A DNA stretch of 64,000 nucleotides from Saprospiraceae bacterium (GTDB taxonomy: Bacteria > Bacteroidota > Bacteroidia > Chitinophagales > Saprospiraceae). This document shows positions 33,155-42,364 of this stretch, piece by piece (the first letter of the stretch is position 1; each line of letters starts with the position of its first letter). A model generated the notes under the pieces. The model was not told where the DNA came from, searched no databases, and saw only the letters and a program-made list of their open reading frames with translations. Position numbers and translations under genes: made by a program. The DNA is taken from NCBI GenBank assembly GCA_019187225.1, contig JABAQQ010000033.1, positions 63,875-127,874 of the forward strand, in the 5' to 3' direction.

Positions 33155-34495
33155 ATGAAATTCAATAAATATTGGCTACCGGTACTCTTCATGCTCAGCC
33201 TGGCAGCCTGCGACAAAGAACTCGACCTCGACCCCGCTCAAAGCATCAGCGAGGACCTCGCGCTCAGCACCGACGCCAACGTCAAATCCGTGCTGCTCGG
33301 CGCTTACGACGGTCTGGCGCTCGATGGTATGTTCGGCGGCAACACCATGCGCGACGCCGAACTCATGGGCGCCGACGGCGAGATTCGCTGGGTCGGAACC
33401 TTCGAAGGGCCGCGTTTCGTATTTTTCCACCAGCAAATTGCCAACAACTTCGAAGCCGAAAACATGTGGGTGGATGCCTACTATACCATCAACATCTGCA
33501 ACAATGTGCTGGATGCCCTCGATGTGGTGAACGAAGCCGACCGCGCCCAGGTAGAAGGCGAAGCCCGCTGGATACGGGCTATGGCATACTTCCAGTTGGT
33601 GCGCTTCTACGGCCAGGCCTATGAGCCGGGTGGCAACAATTCGCAATTGGGTGTGCCTATCGTGTTGCGCCCCACCCGCCAGATAGACGAGGCCAGTTTC
33701 GTTACCCGCAATACGGTGGAAGAAACTTATGCTCAAATTCTGGACGACCTGACAAAAGCGAAGACCTTGCTGCCGGAAGAAAACGGCGTGCAGGCCAACA
33801 AGCACATGGCGGCTGCAACGCTGGCGCGCGTATACCTGCAAATGGGCCGCTACGCCGATGCCCGCGACAATGCCAGTGAAGTCATCGAATCGGGCGCGTA
33901 TCAGTTGGTATCGGACTATGCCGCCGAGTGGAACAATGACGACAACAGCAGCGAAGACATCTATGCCGTGCAAGTTTCCTCCCAGGATTTTCTTGAGTCA
34001 ACACTCGTGGTGTACTACTCGATCCCTGCGTTCGGCGGTCGCGACGGCGACATCGAGATTTTGCAAAAGCACCTCGATCTGTACGATCCGAATGACGCAC
34101 GCCTTGCCTTCCACTATGAAGGCGCAGGCGCCATGCGTACCGGCAAATGGCGCGATCAGTACCGCAACCAACCCGTCATCCGCTTAGCCGAGATGTACCT
34201 GATCCGCGCCGAATGCAATGTCCGGCTCGGCACCTCCGTCGGCGCGCCGGTGGACGACGACTACAACGCGACCCACACCCGCGCCGGTTTACCCGCCGCC
34301 TCCGGTGTCACCCTCGACGATATCCTGCTCGAACGCCGCCTCGAACTGGCGCACGAAGGCCACCGCCTGCACGACATCAAACGCCTCAAAGGCTCTGCCG
34401 ACGGCCTGAACTGGGATGACAATAAATTGCTGTACCCGATCCCGGCGCGGGAGATCGAAGCCAACCCGAAACTCCAGCAAAACCCGGGTTATTGA
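33155..34495 (+). CDS. SusD/RagB-family nutrient-binding lipoprotein
   Basis: A protein of 446 residues. Lipoprotein signal MKFNKYWLPVLFMLSLAAC. SusD N-terminal helices with TPR-like packing (DANVKSVLLGAYDGLALDGM, INICNNVLDALDVV, GEARWIRAMAYFQLVRFYGQ), and the C-terminal motif YLIRAEC..., LLERRLELAHEGHRLHDIKR and NPGY. It is outer-membrane-anchored and forms the lid of the upstream SusC barrel. The short inter-gene gap and shared direction indicate one operon, ended by a terminator at 34546-34579. Confidence 0.95.
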   Translation: MKFNKYWLPVLFMLSLAACDKELDLDPAQSISEDLALSTDANVKSVLLGAYDGLALDGMFGGNTMRDAELMGADGEIRWVGTFEGPRFVFFHQQIANNFEAENMWVDAYYTINICNNVLDALDVVNEADRAQVEGEARWIRAMAYFQLVRFYGQAYEPGGNNSQLGVPIVLRPTRQIDEASFVTRNTVEETYAQILDDLTKAKTLLPEENGVQANKHMAAATLARVYLQMGRYADARDNASEVIESGAYQLVSDYAAEWNNDDNSSEDIYAVQVSSQDFLESTLVVYYSIPAFGGRDGDIEILQKHLDLYDPNDARLAFHYEGAGAMRTGKWRDQYRNQPVIRLAEMYLIRAECNVRLGTSVGAPVDDDYNATHTRAGLPAASGVTLDDILLERRLELAHEGHRLHDIKRLKGSADGLNWDDNKLLYPIPAREIEANPKLQQNPGY

Positions 34496-34545
34496 TGGGA
34501 TTCAATCGTTCAGTATAACCGAGCAAGGATTTGATGAATAAAAAT

Positions 34546-34579
34546 GCCGTCGGACATCATCGTCCGGCGGCTATTTTTT
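34546..34579 (+). terminator. Rho-independent-type terminator of the SusCD operon
   Basis: A ten-base stem with one mismatch (GCCGTCGGAC and GTCCGGCGGC), a six-base loop, then TATTTTTT. It lies 50 bp after the susD stop. Confidence 0.75.
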
Positions 34580-34662
34580 ACTGAAAAAATTCTGAACAAT
34601 AAAAGCAACCTGTGAAGAAGCTGAACTGCCATTTAGTGCATCTTTCACAAAATATTTTCCAG

Positions 34663-35316
34663 ATGATCCACAAAGTAATCTTTCTTGCCAGCCTTCTTTT
34701 TGTAACTAAAATGTTGTCAGCGCAATCATTTTCTGTCGGTTTTCGTGCGGGGTACACGCTTGCAGATGTTGACTTCAGGGAGGTGAAAGATGTAGGTATT
34801 CTTTTCGAGGCGCCGAACAAAAAGGTATTGAACGGTTTTCATGCCGGCCTGGATGGTCGTATTGAATTCAATGAGCGTTGGGCTGTTTTGACAGGTATGC
34901 AATTTAACCGGAAGGGATATCGGTCCGAACTCTATTGGCCATCCGGGCCAGCGGTTGCAAACTATTTTTTTCAATACCTGACCATCCCGGTTGTCGGCGA
35001 TTTCAGGATATGGCGGGGACTCTCCGTACAAGCAGGAATGGAAGCTGGAATATTACTTGACGCCCGCCTGAAGTCGGCGGGTGAAAACGTCGACCTTGAG
35101 GACAACGGAATATACACTAACTTCGACAGCGGCGTGGTGGCAGGATTGGAATACCAGGTACATAATTTCTTTATTGGAGCGCGATACACTTTAGGGCTTA
35201 TCAATCTTTTTAAGGACATAAGATTTACTGACCACGACGGCAATGAGATTCACACTGGCGCGCACAACCGGGCGGCACAATTTTCGGCGGGTTACCGTTA
35301 TCCTTTCGGAAAATGA
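34663..35316 (+). CDS. Small outer-membrane beta-barrel protein (PorT-like family)
   Basis: A protein of 217 residues. The ATG at 34663 gives a signal peptide MIHKVIFLASLLFVTKMLSA; the start 51 bp upstream would place 17 extra residues before it and is rejected. The mature part has alternating strands (SVGFRAGYTLADVDF, LDGRIEFNERWAVLTGMQFN) and ends in an aromatic-rich strand (RAAQFSAGYRYPFGK), as in the porin-family/PorT-like outer-membrane beta-barrels common in Bacteroidota. About eight strands are expected. No partner gene is adjacent; the role is unknown. Confidence 0.8.
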   Translation: MIHKVIFLASLLFVTKMLSAQSFSVGFRAGYTLADVDFREVKDVGILFEAPNKKVLNGFHAGLDGRIEFNERWAVLTGMQFNRKGYRSELYWPSGPAVANYFFQYLTIPVVGDFRIWRGLSVQAGMEAGILLDARLKSAGENVDLEDNGIYTNFDSGVVAGLEYQVHNFFIGARYTLGLINLFKDIRFTDHDGNEIHTGAHNRAAQFSAGYRYPFGK

Positions 35317-35495
35317 AAAGAGGCTGCCCCGCAAGTCTGTTTATTCGTTTATTTGTAGATTTGGTTATTGCGTTACCCCCCTCATAATCAGGTTTTTTTT
35401 CAAATAAACAAATCACTATAAACAAATCACCAACTTGAGAGGCAACCTCCTTCAATGAGAGGGTATGTGGTCACAATCCGACGGTTGTCAACAAA

Positions 35496-37295
35496 TCAAA
35501 AACACCAGCCGTTGGCTTTGCGCACGGCTTCTGCCACGAGGCGGCGTTTCTCTTTTACATTCACGGGCGGATATTTTGCGAAGCGTTTCACGCCCATAAG
35601 GAAAGTTTTCAGCAAATCGCCCTCGGCAAATGAGGCAATTGCATCGGTGGCATTCTTGACGATCCGCGCCGAAGCATCGTGGAAAAACACCTGCAGCATT
35701 GCGTCGTATACTTCCTGCGGTTGCTCTTTTTGCATGCCTGCCAGTTTTTGAACCCGCAGCAGCATGGATTCGGCGGCGAAAAGATCGATCATCATGTCGG
35801 CGCAATTCATCAGCAACTCCTGTTCTTCTTTCAGGTCGAGTTTGCCGTCCATCTGCATCTTGGCGGCGCCGCCGGCCGTCATCAGAATGATTTTTTTGAA
35901 ATCGGCGACCGCCTTGTGCTCTTCGGCGTAGGCGCCTTCCACTTTTTCAAAGGAAGGCATAGACGCCAGTTCTTTCTGCACCGCCCAGGCGGGGCCGACA
36001 ATATCCAACTGGCCTTTCAGGGCGCGTTTGAACAATTGATCCACCATCAGCATCCGGTTGATCTCATTGGTGCCTTCGTAGATGCGGTTGATGCGACTGT
36101 CGCGGTAGGCCTGCGCAGCCCGGTATTCCTCGCTGAAACCGATGCCTCCGTGTATTTGGACGTTCTCATCCACGCAATAGTCCGTCACCTCCGAGCCCAG
36201 TACCTTCAGAATGGAACACTCGATGGCGTATTCTTCAGCGGCCTCCAGCATAGCCCGTCCGAATGACTTGCCCTCCTCTTCCGATGCCGCTTTTTTGTCC
36301 TGCATCAATTGGGAAGTGCGGTAAGCTGCGCTTTCGGCGGCGAAGTTGCGAATCGCCATTTCCGCCAGTTTGTACTGAATGGCGCCGAACGAGCCGATGG
36401 GCTGACCGAACTGATGGCGTTCGTTGGCATAGCGGGTGGCCATGTCGAGGACTACCTTGTTGCCGCCGATGCACATGACACCGAGTTTGAAACGACCGAT
36501 GTTCAGCGCATTGAATGCGATCAGGTGGCCTTTGCCAATCTCTCCCAACACGTTTTCAGCGGGTACTTTGGCATTTTCAAAAAATACCTGCCGGGTAGAG
36601 GAGCCTTTGATGCCAAGTTTGTCTTCTTCCTCGCCCAGAGTGATACCCGGCGTATCGCGTTCCACGATAAATCCGGTGAATTTTTCACCTCCGATTTTGG
36701 CAAAGACGATAAAAAGATTGGCAAAACCGGCATTGGTGATCCACATTTTCTGGCCATTGATCAGGTAGTGGCTGCCGTCGGCGCTCAGGTCGGCACGGGT
36801 TTTTGCATTCAGCGCGTCGGAGCCGCTGCCGGGTTCGGTCAGGCAATAGGCTGCCTTCATTTCTCCGGAGATGAGTTTGGGCAGGTATTTCTCCTTTTGG
36901 GCTTCCGTGCCGAAATAAAGAATGGGCAACATGCCGATGCCGGTATGGGCAGCGATGGACGTGGCAAACGATCCCGAAGGGCCCAATACATCGGCAATAA
37001 CAGTATTGGTATTGGTGTCCAGTTCCGTACCGCCATATTGAGCGGGCATGTGCGCGCCAAGCAATCCCAATTCGCCCGCTTTTTCCAGCAGCCGCTCCGT
37101 CAAACCCGGCTCCTTTTTTTCAATTTTCGCGTGATTGGGAACAATCTCATTTTTAATAAAATCCGCGGCCATCTGGCTGACCATGAGCTGTTCTTCGTTG
37201 AGTTCTTCGGGTATAAAGGTGTCTTCGGGGCGGCTTTCGCGAATGAGGAACTCACCGCCTTGGAGAACGTCTGTTTTAATTAAAGTGTCTGTCAT
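35496..37295 (-). CDS. Acyl-CoA dehydrogenase (long form, about 600 residues)
   Basis: A protein of 599 residues from the ATG at 37295 (MTDTLIKTDVLQGGEFLIRE). Motifs: CLTEPGSGSDALNAKTRA (FAD/substrate loop), GEKFTGFIVERDTPGITLGE, and QIHGGIGFSEEYRAAQAYRD. The catalytic Glu is in RINRIYEGTNEINRMLM. The extra C-terminal domain of about 150 residues is typical of the very-long-chain/Bacteroidota form. It oxidises acyl-CoA to trans-2-enoyl-CoA using electron-transfer flavoprotein in beta-oxidation. It is monocistronic; no other beta-oxidation gene lies next to it. The upstream start 51 bp earlier adds an unconserved leader. Confidence 0.93.
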   Translation of the reverse strand: MTDTLIKTDVLQGGEFLIRESRPEDTFIPEELNEEQLMVSQMAADFIKNEIVPNHAKIEKKEPGLTERLLEKAGELGLLGAHMPAQYGGTELDTNTNTVIADVLGPSGSFATSIAAHTGIGMLPILYFGTEAQKEKYLPKLISGEMKAAYCLTEPGSGSDALNAKTRADLSADGSHYLINGQKMWITNAGFANLFIVFAKIGGEKFTGFIVERDTPGITLGEEEDKLGIKGSSTRQVFFENAKVPAENVLGEIGKGHLIAFNALNIGRFKLGVMCIGGNKVVLDMATRYANERHQFGQPIGSFGAIQYKLAEMAIRNFAAESAAYRTSQLMQDKKAASEEEGKSFGRAMLEAAEEYAIECSILKVLGSEVTDYCVDENVQIHGGIGFSEEYRAAQAYRDSRINRIYEGTNEINRMLMVDQLFKRALKGQLDIVGPAWAVQKELASMPSFEKVEGAYAEEHKAVADFKKIILMTAGGAAKMQMDGKLDLKEEQELLMNCADMMIDLFAAESMLLRVQKLAGMQKEQPQEVYDAMLQVFFHDASARIVKNATDAIASFAEGDLLKTFLMGVKRFAKYPPVNVKEKRRLVAEAVRKANGWCF

Positions 37296-37848
37296 ACTTA
37301 TAGCAAGAGAAATGAGTGAATGGAAATGAGCGAATTTTCGCTGCAAATTTATTCCCTAATTTCAAACAATTCAAAGGGTAGTCCGGCACATTTGCAAAAT
37401 ATTTTCATTCCGGTCGTTTTGAGCCTCCAAACAATGTGTGTCGGCAGCGCGGCGTAAACGCCGCCCCGGCAGAGGGCGTTTATGACCGTAATGGGCCATA
37501 ATCGGCCAAAAATAGCCATGACCGGAGCCGCATGAATGCTGCGCTACCCATAACAGGCACAACATTTGTTTGTCCTTGTATAAGCTTTTGTAAATTTTTT
37601 TCCCTGAACATTCCACAGTTTCACCTGTTTCACTGACTTTTGAGCTTGCATTCATCCGCTTGGCCGTTTTATTTTATATTTTTCAGTAAGTACATGGACA
37701 ATGGATTTTTGACATTGGACATTTGACCAAATGATTGGTTGTCAGGGTCAAACGTCCAAAGTCCAATGTCGATTTATTTTGTCCGCTTACTTAAATCGGA
37801 AGATTAACACCAAACGGCGAAGCGGGAGAACGACAGTTTGAGCGGAAA
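37296..37848. other. Intergenic region between acyl-CoA dehydrogenase and MerR genes
   Basis: About 550 bp, divergent. The left half contains G/C-rich patches and a GCGGCG/CGCCGC hairpin near 37447-37462. The right half holds the large inverted-repeat region at 37687-37791. No protein-like frame or RNA gene was recognised. Confidence 0.4.
37687..37791. repeat. Nested inverted repeats of GACATTGGAC-type phrases
   Basis: Inner arms 37711-37728 (GACATTGGACATTTGACC) and 37746-37770 are inverted relatives. Outer arms (GTAAG...GGACAA and TTGTCC.CTTAC) also pair. The region could fold into one long hairpin about 60 bp upstream of the MerR-like gene. Confidence 0.5.
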
Positions 37849-38799
37849 ATGGCGATTTACTCTATCCGGGATTTGGAAAAACTGACGGGCATCAAGGCCC
37901 ACACCATACGCATCTGGGAACAGCGCTACGGGATGGTGAAGCCTGCCCGGACGGATACGAACATCCGCTACTATACCGATGAAAACCTGCGTTTGTTGTT
38001 CAATATTGCCTTACTCAACCGGCATGGTTACAAGATCAGCAAACTGGCGAAAATGACCCCTGAAGAGATCGCAGCCAGAGTTGCCGATATTGCGGAGAAC
38101 AATGGCAGCCAGAACGCCCAGATTGACGCGCTTACACTGGCGATGATTGACCTCGACGAGGCGACGTTCGACCGCATTTTTTCCACCTACACCCTCGAGA
38201 ACGGTTTCGAGCGAACCATGGTGGAATTGGTGTATCCCTTTCTCGACAAACTGAATGTCTTGTGGTTGACGAACAGCGTCAGTCCGGCGCATGAGAAATT
38301 TATCGGTCATCTGATCCGGCGCAAGCTGATGTGTGCCATTGACAATGAACCTGCAGAAACTTCGCGCGAATCCGCCACTTTTCTGCTGTACCTGCCGGAC
38401 GACGAATCCCAGGAGTTGACCCTCCTCTTTATGCACTACCTTCTGCGCAACCGCCACCAGCGGGTGGTATACCTGGGCCACCGGATATCTTTGAGCGATC
38501 TCGAAGATGCAACCCAGCCTTTGCGTCCGGATTTTGTATTCACTATCTTGCAGGAGCCGATCCCGCGACACCCGATACAGGGTTACCTGGATTCCGTTGC
38601 AAAGGTGGTCTTCCCTTCACAACTCCTGTTGACCGGAGCCCAACTGTTCGTCAATCCGGTAAAACTACCTTCCAATGCGCGGGTACTCAACGGTTTGCAG
38701 GACACCATTCAATTCCTCGATGCCCTTACACTCAGGCAACGCGGCAGTAAAACCACTTCAGTGGGCGACTTACAAAGTGCAGTGGGCAGCGCACAGTGA
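37849..38799 (+). CDS. MerR-family regulator with a B12-binding-like C-terminal part
   Basis: A protein of 316 residues. N-terminal MerR winged helix (YSIRDLEKLTGIKAHTIRIW, EQRYGMVKPARTDTNIRYYT), residues 2-70. A helical region (about 90-175) contains VLWLTNSVSPAHEKFIGHLI, which aligns with the cap helix of CarH/LitR B12-sensing regulators. The last part (TFLLYLPDDESQELTLL, VVYLGHRISLSDLED) looks like their cobalamin-binding Rossmann domain. However, the DxHxxG-type lower-ligand histidine is absent: the position reads DESQEL. It may sense something other than B12, or act without a ligand. It is monocistronic; the last 12 or so residues are degenerate repeats. Confidence 0.82.
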   Translation: MAIYSIRDLEKLTGIKAHTIRIWEQRYGMVKPARTDTNIRYYTDENLRLLFNIALLNRHGYKISKLAKMTPEEIAARVADIAENNGSQNAQIDALTLAMIDLDEATFDRIFSTYTLENGFERTMVELVYPFLDKLNVLWLTNSVSPAHEKFIGHLIRRKLMCAIDNEPAETSRESATFLLYLPDDESQELTLLFMHYLLRNRHQRVVYLGHRISLSDLEDATQPLRPDFVFTILQEPIPRHPIQGYLDSVAKVVFPSQLLLTGAQLFVNPVKLPSNARVLNGLQDTIQFLDALTLRQRGSKTTSVGDLQSAVGSAQ

Positions 38800-38879
38800 A
38801 AACGTTATTAGCGTCATTGGGGGGATTTTAAGGTAGGGTGGCAGAAAGAATGGGGAGAGAGCATTCGCGCCGGAGATTT

Positions 38880-39791
38880 CTATTGCCCTGCCTGTTGTTG
38901 GTCCAACCATGCCGACATGGCCGTTTCCTGATCGTCTTTTTCGCGGATACGCCCCATCCAGCGCTTTGCAAATGCCCATTTTTTATTGCCGACCGCTATC
39001 ATGGTGCACAGGGAAAACACAGCATCCTGCAAATCGCGTGTGGGTTGGACGGCGGTGATATCGCGGAAGGTTTTGAAGGGCCCGCTGAAGGTCACATTGT
39101 CTTCTCCCAGGAATCTGAAACCCATTTTTACGCGGATAGAATCTTTTTCGTAACCCTGATATTGGCCGAAAATAACCAGATCGGCCCCGCACTCTTTTGC
39201 CAGGCGTTCGGCGTCCTGCGCGTTGGCGCCGTCCTTTGCATCGCGTTGGCCAATTTTCACCTCCGACGGTATTCCTGCTTTTTGTGTCAATTCCTGAATG
39301 GCATCCTGAATGCGCAACGCTGGTCTTGATTCGGGGCCGCCGAGCCGGTCGAACGGCAGGATCATCACGTGCAAAGCCTTCTTCTGTTCAAATTTCGGGC
39401 AGGCAGCATTGCCCCTCCGCAAAAACCAGAACGCCAGTACGCCCAGCAAAATGGCGCCGCCAATGCCTGCCCACAACCATTTGCGGCGATTACCGGACGC
39501 CGGAACCACCATAGCAGGCACACGCCCCGATTCGAAATCGTCGAGCACGGCCAGCAAAGTGTCATTTATTTTATTGTACTCCCGCTGGGCTTCCTGGAAC
39601 GACAGGATGCCTTTGAGTTCCTGCTGGCGGGTGGCATTGAAGTTGGCTTCTGCCACGCGCAGGGCGCGCAAGAGATTGTCTTTGAAGCGGGTATCTTTTT
39701 CAAGTAAGGCGATGAGCAGTTGAACCGCTTTGGCAGTATCACCCTGGCTGAGCAGGGCGCGGATCGTTCCGATTTCAGCATTGTTTTCCAT
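38880..39791 (-). CDS. Effector-associated-domain (EAD11-like) membrane protein
   Basis: A protein of 303 residues from the ATG at 39791. Residues 1-88 match the pattern of effector-associated domain 11: IRALLSQGDTAKAVQLLIAL, then NFNATRQQELKGILSFQEAQ and INDTLLAVLDDF. A TM helix at about 104-124 (KWLWAGIGGAILLGVLAFWF) follows. The C-terminal part (VMILPFDRLGG, IQDAIQELTQKAGI, CGADLVIFGQY) resembles TolB-N/CsgG-like nucleoside or peptide-sensing modules in Bacteroidota sensor proteins. EADs are adaptor domains in conflict/signalling systems that recruit partner effectors carrying the same EAD. No partner with EAD11 is visible in this window. It is divergent from the aconitase gene. Confidence 0.65.
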   Translation of the reverse strand: MENNAEIGTIRALLSQGDTAKAVQLLIALLEKDTRFKDNLLRALRVAEANFNATRQQELKGILSFQEAQREYNKINDTLLAVLDDFESGRVPAMVVPASGNRRKWLWAGIGGAILLGVLAFWFLRRGNAACPKFEQKKALHVMILPFDRLGGPESRPALRIQDAIQELTQKAGIPSEVKIGQRDAKDGANAQDAERLAKECGADLVIFGQYQGYEKDSIRVKMGFRFLGEDNVTFSGPFKTFRDITAVQPTRDLQDAVFSLCTMIAVGNKKWAFAKRWMGRIREKDDQETAMSAWLDQQQAGQ

Positions 39792-39892
39792 TGGCAAAAT
39801 ATTTTCTGCGCTGCAAATTGACAAAATTTTATACAGTTCTTTTCGCAAACTTTTTACCGGTACCATCGTTCCATTTTCGTACGCATTTATCC

Positions 39893-39900
39893 TACATTTG
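39893..39900 (+). promoter_or_regulatory. Candidate -7 box of the aconitase gene
   Basis: TACATTTG matches TAnnTTTG. It lies about 78 bp upstream of the ATG. No clear TTG -33 box was seen at the expected spacing, so it is only a suggestion. Confidence 0.35.
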
Positions 39901-39977
39901 CGCGCTTTTTTATTAAAAACAACTGGTTTGTGGCACTGCCGTTATCCGTAGTCCGTCAACCGTCAACCGTTTTTTCC

Positions 39978-42248
39978 ATGATTTTTGACCTGAAAATGAT
40001 CCGGGAGTTTTACAAAAACTTCCCTGACCGCGTAGACGCCGCCAAAGCGAAATTAAAACGCCCGCTCACCCTCTCTGAAAAAATAATCTTCGCACACCTT
40101 CACTCCGACAGCCCGCTGGCCGATTACAAACGCGGCTCGGACTATGTCTTTTTTCAGGTGGACCGCGTGGCGATGCAGGATGCGACAGCGCAAATGGCTT
40201 TGCTCCAGTTCATGACCTGTGGGCGCAAAAAAGTCGCTGTACCCTCTACTGTTCACTGCGATCACCTCATCACCGCCGAAGTGGGCGCTGCGAAGGACAT
40301 GGCGGTGGCCCTCGACAAAAACAAAGAAGTATTCGACTTCCTCAGCACCGTGAGCCAGAAATACGGCATCGGTTTCTGGAAACCCGGCGCAGGTATTATC
40401 CACCAGATCGTCCTGGAAAACTACGCTTTCCCCGGCGGCCTGATGATCGGCACGGATTCGCACACGGTAAATGCCGGCGGTCTCGGCATGGTGGCCATCG
40501 GTGTAGGCGGCGCCGACGCGGTGGACGCTATGAGCGGTATGGCCTGGGAATTGCAAATGCCGAAGCTGATCGGCGTGAAACTCACCGGCAAACTGCGCGG
40601 CTGGGCTTCTCCGAAAGATGTGATCCTGAAAGTGGCGGGTATCCTCACCGTGAAAGGCGGCACGGGCGCCATCGTCGAATATTTCGGCCCCGGCGCGCAG
40701 AGCATGAGCGCTACCGGCAAAGGTACCATTTGCAACATGGGCGCTGAAATCGGCGCCACAACCTCCACTTTCGGCTACGACAAAAGTATGGCGCGTTACC
40801 TCAAGGCGACGGGTCGCTCGAAAGTGGCTTCGATGTGCAACAAGATCGCCCCATACCTCACGGGCGACGCCGAATGCTACGCCAACCCGGAAAAATACTT
40901 CGACCAGGTGATCGAAATTGACCTGAGCAAACTCGAACCGCACATCAACGGCCCCTTTACGCCGGACCTCGCGTGGCCGCTCAGCAAGTTTGCCGCCGCC
41001 GTGAAAAAGAACAAATACCCGGCAAAACTCGAAGTGGGCCTCATCGGTTCCTGCACCAATTCCTCTTACGAAGACCTCACCCGCGCAGCTTCTGTGGCGC
41101 GCCAGGCGCGGGAGAAAAACATTGAAGTGCGTGCGGAATTCACCATCACGCCGGGTTCGGAACAGATCCGGTACACCGCCGAGCGCGACGGCTTGCTGAA
41201 AGAATTTGAAAAGATCGGTGGCGTGGTGCTTGCCAATGCCTGCGGCCCCTGCATCGGCCAGTGGGCGCGCCACATGGACGATATGAAGCGTCCGAACTCG
41301 ATCATGACTTCCTTCAACCGCAACTTCACCTCGCGCAACGACGGCAACCCGAACACCCACGCTTTTGTGGCATCGCCCGAAATCGTGACGGCGTTCGCTA
41401 TCGCAGGAGACCTTACGTTCAACCCGAAAAAAGGCGTCCTGATCAACAAAAAAGGCGAGGCTGTCAAACTCGACCCGCCCAAAGGCATCGAACTGCCCAA
41501 AGCGGGCTTCGCGGTAGAAGATGCGGGCTACATCGCTCCGGCCAAAAAAGGCGGCAGCATCAAAGTCGCAGTGGACAAAAAATCGGAGCGTCTGCAATTG
41601 CTCAAACCCTTCGCGCCCATCGCCAACGATGAACTCCAAAATATGCGCGTCCTTATCAAGGCCAAGGGCAAATGCACGACCGACCATATCTCGATGGCCG
41701 GCCCCTGGCTCAAATATCGCGGCCACCTGGAGAATATCTCCAACAACTGCTATATCGGCGCCACCAACGCTTTCAACGACGAGCGCAACAAAGTGCTGAA
41801 CGTGGAAAAAGGCGAGTATATGGAAGTGCCCGCATCGGCGCGCCTCTATCAGAAAAAAGGCATCGGCACCATCATCTTCGGCGAAGAAAACCTCGGCGAA
41901 GGCAGCAGCCGCGAACACGCCGCCATGGAACCGCGTTACCTCGGCGTAAAAGCTGTGGTGGTCAAATCCTTCGCCCGCATCCACCAGACCAACCTGAAAA
42001 AACAGGGCATGCTCGCGCTCACTTTCGTCAATCCGGCCGACTACGACAAAGTCCGCCAGGATGACAAAGTAAGCATTCTCGGTTTCGACAAATTCGCACC
42101 CGGCAAGCCGCTGCAGATCCGCCTTGACCACGCCGACGGCACTTCCGACACTTTCAACGTGAACCACACCTACAACGAGCAACAGATCGAGTGGGTGAAA
42201 GCGGGGAGCGCATTGAATAAGATCAGAAAGGATTTTGGAGTGAAGTAA
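39978..42248 (+). CDS. acnA: Aconitate hydratase
   Basis: A protein of 756 residues from the ATG at 39978 ([15 protein letters not shown]). It is of the mitochondrial-type size class. The [4Fe-4S] cysteine ligands are in [14 protein letters not shown] and [11 protein letters not shown]. Other conserved motifs: [45 protein letters not shown] and [17 protein letters not shown] (swivel domain with active-site residues). It isomerises citrate to isocitrate in the TCA cycle, in the cytoplasm. It is monocistronic, ended by the terminator at 42277-42320. The symbol follows family use; Bacteroidota annotations vary. Confidence 0.97.
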   Translation: MIFDLKMIREFYKNFPDRVDAAKAKLKRPLTLSEKIIFAHLHSDSPLADYKRGSDYVFFQVDRVAMQDATAQMALLQFMTCGRKKVAVPSTVHCDHLITAEVGAAKDMAVALDKNKEVFDFLSTVSQKYGIGFWKPGAGIIHQIVLENYAFPGGLMIGTDSHTVNAGGLGMVAIGVGGADAVDAMSGMAWELQMPKLIGVKLTGKLRGWASPKDVILKVAGILTVKGGTGAIVEYFGPGAQSMSATGKGTICNMGAEIGATTSTFGYDKSMARYLKATGRSKVASMCNKIAPYLTGDAECYANPEKYFDQVIEIDLSKLEPHINGPFTPDLAWPLSKFAAAVKKNKYPAKLEVGLIGSCTNSSYEDLTRAASVARQAREKNIEVRAEFTITPGSEQIRYTAERDGLLKEFEKIGGVVLANACGPCIGQWARHMDDMKRPNSIMTSFNRNFTSRNDGNPNTHAFVASPEIVTAFAIAGDLTFNPKKGVLINKKGEAVKLDPPKGIELPKAGFAVEDAGYIAPAKKGGSIKVAVDKKSERLQLLKPFAPIANDELQNMRVLIKAKGKCTTDHISMAGPWLKYRGHLENISNNCYIGATNAFNDERNKVLNVEKGEYMEVPASARLYQKKGIGTIIFGEENLGEGSSREHAAMEPRYLGVKAVVVKSFARIHQTNLKKQGMLALTFVNPADYDKVRQDDKVSILGFDKFAPGKPLQIRLDHADGTSDTFNVNHTYNEQQIEWVKAGSALNKIRKDFGVK

Positions 42249-42276
42249 ACTGTAAGACGGGACGGCGTTCCGGCAT

Positions 42277-42320
42277 AAACCGGCTGTTCGTGCATTTTAG
42301 ACGAATAGCCGGTTTTTTTG
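42277..42320 (+). terminator. Rho-independent terminator after aconitase
   Basis: A 15-nt stem with one mismatch (AAACCGGCTGTTCGT and ACGAATAGCCGGTTT), a nine-base loop and a run of seven T. It sits 28 bp after the stop codon. Confidence 0.85.
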
Positions 42321-42348
42321 TTAATGAGGCTCGTTTTATGTAATTTTG
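42317..42348 (+). promoter_or_regulatory. Candidate Bacteroidota promoter of the AlbA_2 gene
   Basis: TTTG at 42317-42320 and TAATTTTG at 42341-42348 with a 20-nt spacer fit the -33/-7 consensus well. The same TAATTTTG box, with ATG just before it, precedes the AAA/DUF4143 gene. The TTTG overlaps the terminator of the preceding gene. Confidence 0.55.
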
Positions 42349-42364
42349 CCAATCCTGGTGAAAA

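Noticed and set aside
36309-37283. A 324-codon plus-strand frame
   Set aside because: It is antisense to the acyl-CoA dehydrogenase gene, whose motifs are complete.
37447-37462. GCGGCG/CGCCGC hairpin as a terminator
   Set aside because: No T-run follows in either direction and it lies upstream of both flanking genes.
40053-42182. A 709-codon open frame on the minus strand
   Set aside because: It is antisense to the complete, strongly conserved aconitase gene and has no recognisable domain.
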